A DNA stretch of 12,912 nt from Prevotellaceae bacterium UBA1786. GTDB taxonomy: Bacteria; Bacteroidota; Bacteroidia; Bacteroidales; Bacteroidaceae. The notes under the pieces were generated by a model, which saw only the letters and a list, made by a program, of their open reading frames with translations, searched no databases and was not told the DNA's origin. The first letter of the stretch is position 1; the number at the start of each line of letters is the position of its first letter. Made by a program: the position numbers and the translations under genes. Shown in pieces: positions 8,271-12,912 of this stretch. The DNA is taken from positions 1-12,912 of the forward strand of contig DCGE01000095.1 of the NCBI GenBank assembly GCA_002314525.1, read 5' to 3'.

Positions 8271-9362
8271 ATGGCAATATCAGAAAGGACAACAACAAGC
8301 GTCAGCGGATTAAAGGCTGAAGACTTCAAGAAAGTCGTTGACGGAAAGCAGACAGATCTTTTCTTTCTCAGAAACGCAAAAGGCAACGAAGTGGCAATTA
8401 CCAACTATGGTGGTTCCATCGTAGCAATTATGGTTCCGGACAGAAACGGCAAGATGGGAAATGTCATCATGGGGCACGATAACATCGACGACGTGATGAA
8501 CAAGCCAGAAGAATTTCTCAGTACGCTGATAGGGCGCTACGGAAATCGCATCTGCAAAGGACGCTTCACTCTTGACGGCAAGGAATACAACCTGGCCATC
8601 AACAACGGAGAGAATGCCTTGCATGGCGGTCCTACAGGTTTCCATAAACGCATATGGGACGCTGAGCAACTTGACAGTCAGACATTGAAACTACACTACA
8701 CATCTGCCGACATGGAAGAAGGTTTCCCTGGAGAATTCGATGTAACAGTAATATATTCATTTACCGACGACAACGAGTTGACAATCGATTATAAGGGGAC
8801 TACCGACAAGAAGACAATCGTCAATCTGACCAATCACGGATATTTTGCACTTGCAGGAATCGCGAATCCAACGCCGACGATCGAGGATCTTGAATGCGAG
8901 ATAAACGCAGACTATTTCATCCCAGTTGATGAGACATGTATTCCGCTCGGCAATATTGCACCGGTTGAAGGAACTCCATTTGATTTCAGAAAGCCAAAGA
9001 CAATAGGACAGGATATTGACGCAGATGACATCCAGATAAAGAACGGAGCAGGTTACGACCATTGCTATGTTCTCAACAAGAAAGAAGTAGGAGAACTGAG
9101 TTTTGCCGCACGCATATACGAACCGAATTCAGGCAGAACGATGGAAGTCTATACGACTGAACCTGGGGTACAATGCTACACAGACAATTGGGGATCAGGC
9201 CAGTCTGGTACTCACGGAGCAACATATCCACGTCGTTCTGCGATCTGCTTTGAGGCACAGCATTTCCCAGACAGTCCGAACAGGCCATATTTCCCAAGTG
9301 TAGTTCTCAATCCAGGAGAAACATACACACAGAAAACCATTTACAAGTTCGGTGTAAGATAA
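8271..9362 (+). CDS. galM: Aldose 1-epimerase (cytosolic GalM)
   Basis: This enzyme interconverts the alpha and beta anomers of galactose and glucose; alpha-galactose is the substrate of galactokinase. It has 363 residues and no signal peptide, so it is cytosolic. Motifs in order are ITNYGGSIVAIMVPD (43-57), IGRYGNRI (87-94), NALHGGPTGFHK (115-126), NLTNHGYF (185-192) with the catalytic acid His189, AGYDHCYVLN (260-269) with a sugar-binding Asp263, EPGVQCYTDN (297-306), and CFEAQHFPDSPN (326-337) with the catalytic base Glu328. All catalytic residues are present. It has its own promoter and is followed 24 bp later by galK, so the two form an operon. A second, lipoprotein GalM lies 2.2 kb downstream. 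The two align along their length with the same motifs but are clearly diverged, so this is not a recent duplication. Confidence 0.94.
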   Translation: MAISERTTTSVSGLKAEDFKKVVDGKQTDLFFLRNAKGNEVAITNYGGSIVAIMVPDRNGKMGNVIMGHDNIDDVMNKPEEFLSTLIGRYGNRICKGRFTLDGKEYNLAINNGENALHGGPTGFHKRIWDAEQLDSQTLKLHYTSADMEEGFPGEFDVTVIYSFTDDNELTIDYKGTTDKKTIVNLTNHGYFALAGIANPTPTIEDLECEINADYFIPVDETCIPLGNIAPVEGTPFDFRKPKTIGQDIDADDIQIKNGAGYDHCYVLNKKEVGELSFAARIYEPNSGRTMEVYTTEPGVQCYTDNWGSGQSGTHGATYPRRSAICFEAQHFPDSPNRPYFPSVVLNPGETYTQKTIYKFGVR

Positions 9363-9386
9363 GAAACCATAATAAAATCACACAAT

Positions 9387-10550
9387 ATGAAATTGACAAT
9401 TGAAGATGTAAGAAGCCGCTTTGTGAAGCACTTGGGCGGCGAACAGCCTGGAAGTGTTTACGCATCTCCAGGCAGAGTAAACCTTATCGGTGAGCACACA
9501 GACTATAACGGTGGATTTGTATTTCCAGGTTCGGTGGAGCAAGGAGTCATCGCAGAAGTACGTCCTAATGGCACACGTACCGTTCGCGCATATTCCATCG
9601 ACATGAAGGACTATGTTGAGTTTTCGCTCGATGACGAGAAAGGTCCAAACTCAACTCACTTCCGTTTCGTATATGGTGTTGCACGTGAGATGATGGCACT
9701 TGGAGTACCAGTCGGAGGATTTGACACTGCATTTGCAGGCGATGTTCCCCTTGGAGCCGGAATGTCTTCATCAGCAGCACTTGAAAGCACATTTGCATTT
9801 GCGCTCAACGACCTCTTCGCTGACAACAAAATCGAGAAGATGGACCTTGCAAAGTTAGGACAGACCGTTGAGCACAAATACATTGGCACAAACTGCGGAA
9901 TCATGGATCAGTTCATCTCACTCTTCGGCAAGAAGGGCCAGTTGGTTCGTCTTGATTGCCAGAGCGGTGAGTACCAGTACTTCCCATGGCGCCCTAAAGG
10001 CTACAAACTCGTTCTCATCAATTCATGTGTAAAGCACGAACTTCAGGGTTCTCCATACAACGATCGCAGAAAGAGTTGTGAGGATGTCGTTGCTGCTATC
10101 AAGTCATTCAAGCCAGAAGTACAGACACTCCGTGACTGCACATGGGAAGATCTTGAGAAAGTGAAGGACGAAGTCGGAGAAGTCAACTATCGCCGTGCAA
10201 AGTTCGTACTTGGAGAAACAGATCGTGTACTTGCCGTCTGTGAGGCTCTGAATGATGATGACTACGAGACTGTAGGTGAGAAAATGTTTGAGACCCACGA
10301 TGGTCTGAGCAAGGACTATGAAGTAAGCTGCGAAGAAATCGACTTCCTCGTTGATGTTGCACGTGACTGTGGTGTAACTGGCTCACGCATAATGGGCGGT
10401 GGTTTCGGTGGCTGCACTATCAACCTCGTTTCATCAGATCTTTACCCTACATTCGTTGAACAAGTAACGAAGCAATATGCTGACAAATTCGGCAAAAAAT
10501 GCAAGGTTATTGATGTTGTCATCGGTGACGGAGCAAGAAAACTTTGCTAA
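9387..10550 (+). CDS. galK: Galactokinase
   Basis: GalK phosphorylates alpha-D-galactose at C1 with ATP, the first committed Leloir step. It has 387 residues, the same size class as E. coli GalK. The N-terminal galactokinase signature is GRVNLIGEHTDYNGG (29-43), with the catalytic Arg30 and the sugar-contacting Glu36, His37 and Asp39. The GHMP ATP-binding motif is PLGAGMSSSAALE (121-133). GTNCGIMDQF (167-176) holds the catalytic base Asp174. The third GHMP motif, IMGGGFGGC, lies near residue 340. The protein is complete, ending at a terminator 18 bp downstream. Codon choice here and in the second galM leans to pyrimidine-ending forms such as CGT and CTC, which may reflect good expression; I did not quantify this. 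galT and galE are not nearby. Confidence 0.96.
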   Translation: MKLTIEDVRSRFVKHLGGEQPGSVYASPGRVNLIGEHTDYNGGFVFPGSVEQGVIAEVRPNGTRTVRAYSIDMKDYVEFSLDDEKGPNSTHFRFVYGVAREMMALGVPVGGFDTAFAGDVPLGAGMSSSAALESTFAFALNDLFADNKIEKMDLAKLGQTVEHKYIGTNCGIMDQFISLFGKKGQLVRLDCQSGEYQYFPWRPKGYKLVLINSCVKHELQGSPYNDRRKSCEDVVAAIKSFKPEVQTLRDCTWEDLEKVKDEVGEVNYRRAKFVLGETDRVLAVCEALNDDDYETVGEKMFETHDGLSKDYEVSCEEIDFLVDVARDCGVTGSRIMGGGFGGCTINLVSSDLYPTFVEQVTKQYADKFGKKCKVIDVVIGDGARKLC

Positions 10551-10568
10551 GAACAGAAAAATATTAAT

Positions 10569-10597
10569 AAAGAGGCTCCGAATGAGCCTCTTTTTTT
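10569..10597 (+). terminator. Intrinsic terminator after galK
   Basis: AGAGGCTC (10571-10578) and GAGCCTCT (10584-10591) form a perfect 8-bp, G/C-rich stem with a 5-nt loop, extendable by A-T pairs, followed by seven T residues (10591-10597). It ends the galM-galK unit and lies immediately before the -7 box of the next gene. Confidence 0.92.
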
Positions 10598-10598
10598 G

Positions 10599-10606
10599 TA
10601 ACTTTG
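10599..10606 (+). promoter_or_regulatory. -7 box just before the thioesterase start
   Basis: TAACTTTG matches TAnnTTTG exactly. It starts two bases after the terminator T-run and ends four bases before the ATG at 10611. The place where a -33 TTTG would lie (about 10574-10579) is inside the terminator stem and shows no match, so the promoter is only half supported. If used, transcription would begin at or next to the start codon. Confidence 0.55.
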
Positions 10607-10610
10607 TATC

Positions 10611-11357
10611 ATGGATAAAATAGAGACGAAGAAAGTCATAGTCGAATCATTCAATACAGACTTCCAACGACGTCTGAACTTTGAGACGTTGGGACGTGAT
10701 TTGTTGAATTGTGCAGAACAACATGCCAACAAACGAGGTTTCGGAGTTGATGACATCACACCGAGAAACCATGCATGGGTATTATCACGCCTGGCTATTG
10801 AGATGTTCGACATGCCAAAAATGTTCACAGAGCTCTCCATATCAACTTGGATTGAAAGCATCTACCGTCTCTTCACGAACCGAAATTTCAGTATTACAGG
10901 AACTGACGGAAAAATCTACGGATATGCACGCAGTATTTGGGCAATGATAGACCTAAACACACGCATGCCAATTGAACTGGAAAAAAAATACGGAACGGAT
11001 TTTCTTCCATATATCGACACCGAGAATCCGTGCCCTATTGCACCAATGACACATTTACGTCCTTTGAAAGACGCAACACTTGAGAGAGAATATGTCCCAT
11101 TGGCAAGTGACATTGACTACAACGTGCATGTAAACAGCATGAAATACATCCAACACCTTTGTGACCTCATCAGTTTGGATGAATACAGGAAACGGAAACT
11201 CACGCGAGTTGAAATTGCATATATAAACGAAACACATTTCGGCGAAACACTTGGTTTCTTCACAAAGCGCCCCGACTCCAACACACTTATAGCCGAAATA
11301 AGGAAGCCAGACGGCACAACAGCTGTGAGAGGTCTGCTAAAGATGACTGATAAATAA
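10611..11357 (+). CDS. Acyl-ACP thioesterase (plant FatA/FatB type)
   Basis: This enzyme releases free fatty acids from acyl-acyl carrier protein, setting chain length or turnover in fatty acid synthesis. The 248 residues form two hot-dog domains. The first holds FETLGRDLLNCAEQHANKRG (24-43), AWVLSRLAIEM (55-65) and a YGYARSIWAMID-type stretch (103-114). The second holds DIDYNVHVNSMKYIQ (167-181). Here Asp169, Asn171 and His173 match the D-x-N-x-H catalytic motif of plant enzymes, and Glu207 in YINETHFGE is at the place of their catalytic glutamate. The start is fixed, because an in-frame TAA lies at 10599-10601 and the first hot-dog strand begins soon after residue 10. No Shine-Dalgarno is present and there may be no 5' leader. 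It is flanked by terminators on both sides, so it is a one-gene unit set between two galactose units with no evident functional link. Chain-length preference cannot be read from the sequence. Confidence 0.9.
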   Translation: MDKIETKKVIVESFNTDFQRRLNFETLGRDLLNCAEQHANKRGFGVDDITPRNHAWVLSRLAIEMFDMPKMFTELSISTWIESIYRLFTNRNFSITGTDGKIYGYARSIWAMIDLNTRMPIELEKKYGTDFLPYIDTENPCPIAPMTHLRPLKDATLEREYVPLASDIDYNVHVNSMKYIQHLCDLISLDEYRKRKLTRVEIAYINETHFGETLGFFTKRPDSNTLIAEIRKPDGTTAVRGLLKMTDK

Positions 11358-11415
11358 AAAATCACCATATAATTGATAATTTATTATCAATCTTTCGGTG
11401 GTTTTATTTTTTTTT
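11358..11415 (+). terminator. Two-part hairpin terminator after the thioesterase gene
   Basis: An outer stem pairs AAAATCACC (11358-11366) with GGTGGTTTT (11397-11405), nine pairs including one G-U. It encloses a perfect 8-bp inverted repeat, ATTGATAA (11372-11379) and TTATCAAT (11384-11391), with loop TTTA. The tract TTTT-A-TTTTTTTTT (11402-11415) follows. The structure begins at the thioesterase stop codon. Confidence 0.8.
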
Positions 11416-11417
11416 AG

Positions 11418-11425
11418 TATATTTG
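11418..11425 (+). promoter_or_regulatory. -7 box for the second galM-symporter unit
   Basis: TATATTTG matches TAnnTTTG exactly, followed by CAGAA as often seen in Prevotella promoters. The best -33 candidate is TTTC at 11393-11396, 21 bp upstream and inside the terminator stem, a one-base mismatch to TTTG. Transcription should begin near 11429-11432, leaving a leader of about 100 nt before the ATG at 11532, much longer than for galM-galK. Confidence 0.6.
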
Positions 11426-11432
11426 CAGAATA

Positions 11433-11480
11433 ATGTGTAAGCACGATTTCCGTTCGCGTGCACACATACACGATGACTAA
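11433..11480 (+). CDS. Possible 15-codon upstream ORF (leader peptide)
   Basis: ATG at 11433, one to four bases after the predicted transcription start, opens a 15-codon frame reading MCKHDFRSRAHTHDD and ending in TAA at 11478-11480, 51 bp before the second galM. It would be translated as a leaderless message. The peptide is rich in His, Asp and Arg and has no run of one amino acid typical of attenuators. The coding stretch overlaps the G/C-rich hairpin, while the sequence after its stop is very A/T-rich. Short frames arise easily by chance, so this is offered as a candidate only. Confidence 0.3.
   Translation: MCKHDFRSRAHIHDD
11435..11465 (+). other. Hairpin in the 5' leader of the second galM
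   Basis: GTGT-AA-GCACG (11435-11445) pairs with CGTGC-ACAC (11457-11465), giving nine base pairs with a 2-nt bulge and an 11-nt loop. There is no T-run after it, so it is not a terminator by itself. CGTG (11457-11460) could instead pair with CACG (11469-11472), a weak alternative fold. A ribosome on the upstream ORF would open the hairpin. Any role in control of the operon is inferred. Confidence 0.4.
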
Positions 11481-11531
11481 ATAATTTTATTCATAACCAA
11501 TTCAATATTAACAACAAATTCATCAAAGAGT

Positions 11532-12713
11532 ATGAAAAGTTTACAATCACTTTGGCTTAGCAGTGCTGCTATCGTAGCATTGGCTTGTGCATGTAACCAA
11601 CCTGCACAAAACACTCAGGAAGAAGTCGTGGAATACACAGGTGCTGTGTATGAGAACGACGCCTATTCTCCAGCTCAGGACAGCGCAAAGGCTGTTGCAT
11701 ATTACAAACTGACTAATGCCAATGGCATGGAAGTCACAGTAACCAATTTCGGCGGACGAATTGTAAGTATTATGGTTCCTGATAAGGAAGGGAACATGAA
11801 GGATGTAGTACTCGGATTCGACAGTGTTCAGTACTATTTCCCTTACAACAACACAAGCGACTTCGGTGCAACGATCGGTCGCTATGCAAACCGCATCCAG
11901 CAAGGTAAAATTGTGGTTGACGAAGACACCATACAGCTCCCTCAGAACAACTTCGGACATTGCCTTCACGGAGGATTCCTTGGATGGCAGTATCAGGTTT
12001 ACGATGTTTCAGACCAGACAGAAAACTCTATCAAATTCTCAATCGTAAGTCCTGACGGCGACAACAACTTCCCAGGTGAAGTAAAGGCATCAGTTACGAT
12101 GACTGTTACTGACGACAACGCAATCGAACTTGCATATGAGGCAACTACAGACAAGAAGACTGTCATCAACATGACCAACCATTCATATTTCAACCTCAAC
12201 GGTGATGCAACTCAGCCTGTTACAAACCACATCTTCACACTCGACGCTGATGAGTTCACTCCTGTTGACAGCACATACATGACTACAGGCGAAAAGACTC
12301 CTGTTGAGGGTACTCCTATGGATTTCCGCGCAGGTAAGGAACTCGGTGCTGACATCGTGAACTTTGACTTTGAGCAGATCAAGTTCGGTAACGGCTTCGA
12401 CCACAACTGGGTACTCAACACAAAGGGCGATCAGACAAAGCCTTGTGCAACTCTTTACAGTCCACTCACAGGCATCCAGCTTGAAGTCTATACTTCTGAA
12501 CCTGGCATCCAGGCTTACTCAGGCAACTTCCTCGACGGAACAGTTACAGGTAAGGGTGGTATTGTTTACAACCAGCATGCAGGAATGTGCCTTGAAACTC
12601 AGAAATATCCAGACTCACCAAACAAGAATTGGGAAGAGTCAAATGCATACCTTGAGCCAGGCCAGACATACACAAGTTACTGTAAGTATAAGTTCAGCGT
12701 AGTAACAGAATAA
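11532..12713 (+). CDS. galM: Lipoprotein aldose 1-epimerase (second GalM)
   Basis: This is an anomer-interconverting enzyme like the cytosolic GalM but exported and lipid-anchored. Of its 393 residues, the first 20 or so form a lipoprotein signal (MKSLQ, hydrophobic core, then ALACAC) with the acylated cysteine at Cys19 or Cys21. A polar Gln/Glu-rich linker to about residue 35 follows. The epimerase domain shows TNFGGRIVSIMVPD (71-84), IGRYANRI (115-122), CLHGGFLGWQ (144-153), NMTNHSYFNLNG (213-224) with catalytic His217, GFDHNW (288-293), EPGIQAYSGN (323-332) and CLETQKYPDSPN (353-364) with the catalytic base Glu355. All catalytic residues are kept. No acidic surface-export signal follows the cysteine, so a periplasmic side is more likely than the cell surface. 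The ATG has no Shine-Dalgarno, only an A-rich spacer. A symporter starts 37 bp downstream with no hairpin between, so the two are probably one operon for sugar uptake. Confidence 0.92.
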   Translation: MKSLQSLWLSSAAIVALACACNQPAQNTQEEVVEYTGAVYENDAYSPAQDSAKAVAYYKLTNANGMEVTVTNFGGRIVSIMVPDKEGNMKDVVLGFDSVQYYFPYNNTSDFGATIGRYANRIQQGKIVVDEDTIQLPQNNFGHCLHGGFLGWQYQVYDVSDQTENSIKFSIVSPDGDNNFPGEVKASVTMTVTDDNAIELAYEATTDKKTVINMTNHSYFNLNGDATQPVTNHIFTLDADEFTPVDSTYMTTGEKTPVEGTPMDFRAGKELGADIVNFDFEQIKFGNGFDHNWVLNTKGDQTKPCATLYSPLTGIQLEVYTSEPGIQAYSGNFLDGTVTGKGGIVYNQHAGMCLETQKYPDSPNKNWEESNAYLEPGQTYTSYCKYKFSVVTE

Positions 12714-12750
12714 GATTTTATTTTTTTCAATCAATTAATAACAAAATCAA

Positions 12751-12912
12751 ATGAATGTATTAGAAGCACTTCAGAACAACGGTTTCGCGACCATTGACTA
12801 CATCGTGGTTGCCATTTATATCGTTATTCTGATCGGTATGGGACTTTTCCTGTCCCGCAGTAAAAAAGGTGAAGATAAGTCTTCAACAGACTACTTCCTC
12901 GCAGGTAACACT
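12751..12912 (+). CDS. Sodium:solute symporter (SSS family), 5' part
   Basis: Only the first 54 residues are in the window, and the frame is still open at the edge. A short start (MNVLEALQNNGFATIDY) leads into a hydrophobic segment at about 17-35 (the first membrane helix). A positive SRSKKG and DYFLAGNT at the end follow, the DYFLAG motif placed after helix one in sodium/sugar symporters such as SglT. It would be an inner-membrane importer driven by the sodium gradient. The position just after a lipoprotein GalM suggests galactose or glucose as substrate, but the specificity residues lie beyond the window. The 37-bp spacer is A/T-rich, with a T-run but no stem, so transcription from galM should continue into it. 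Confidence 0.82.
   Translation, partial: MNVLEALQNNGFATIDYIVVAIYIVILIGMGLFLSRSKKGEDKSSTDYFLAGNT

Noticed and set aside
8271..12713. The two galM genes as a recent tandem duplication or recombination scar
   Set aside because: The proteins share motifs but differ at most other positions and in the N-terminus, and unrelated genes lie between them; no direct nucleotide repeats are seen at the borders.
1..12912. CRISPR array, insertion sequence, phage, tRNA or rRNA
   Set aside because: No spaced direct repeats, transposase or phage motifs, cloverleaf or rRNA sequence was recognised, and coding sequence fills nearly all of the window.

Overview
The window looks like chromosomal DNA of a Bacteroidales bacterium, most likely Prevotella or a close relative. 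This rests on three things. Genes are preceded by A/T-rich spacers with almost no Shine-Dalgarno sequences. Three intergenic regions carry the Bacteroidota sigma-ABfr type -7 box TAnnTTTG, one of them with a well-placed -33 TTTG. The protein types (PepD, plant-type acyl-ACP thioesterase, AKIII-like aspartokinase next to lysA, lipoprotein GalM with an SSS symporter) also fit that group. All genes lie on the + strand.

Region 1 (1-8198) is a compact run of eight genes with gaps of 32 bp or less and several overlaps. It holds the 3' part of pepD (dipeptidase), an exported esterase/phytase-like protein, an FtsE-like ABC ATPase, a monofunctional aspartokinase, lysA (diaminopimelate decarboxylase), grpE and dnaJ (Hsp70 co-chaperones, without dnaK here), and folC. 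No terminator or convincing promoter is visible inside it, so much of it may be read as one or a few long transcripts. The genes are mostly housekeeping. The aspartokinase-lysA pair covers the first and last steps of lysine synthesis.

Region 2 (8199-10597) has its own well-formed promoter, then a cytosolic aldose 1-epimerase (galM) and galactokinase (galK), closed by a strong intrinsic terminator. This is the start of the Leloir pathway; galT and galE are not in the window.

Region 3 (10599-11415) is a single-gene unit for a FatA-like acyl-ACP thioesterase. Its -7 box ends only four bases before the ATG, so its mRNA may be leaderless. It ends in a two-part hairpin terminator.

Region 4 (11418-12912) starts with a -7 box and a leader of about 100 nt that contains a possible 15-codon upstream ORF and a hairpin. 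A second, lipoprotein GalM and the beginning of a sodium:solute symporter follow. A plausible model, inferred only, is that the lipoprotein epimerase equilibrates galactose anomers outside the inner membrane, the symporter imports the sugar, and the cytosolic GalM and GalK process it.

I see no phage, insertion sequence, CRISPR array, tRNA or rRNA, and no clearly new multi-gene system. The most interesting points are regulatory: the leader before the second galM and the possibly leaderless thioesterase gene.
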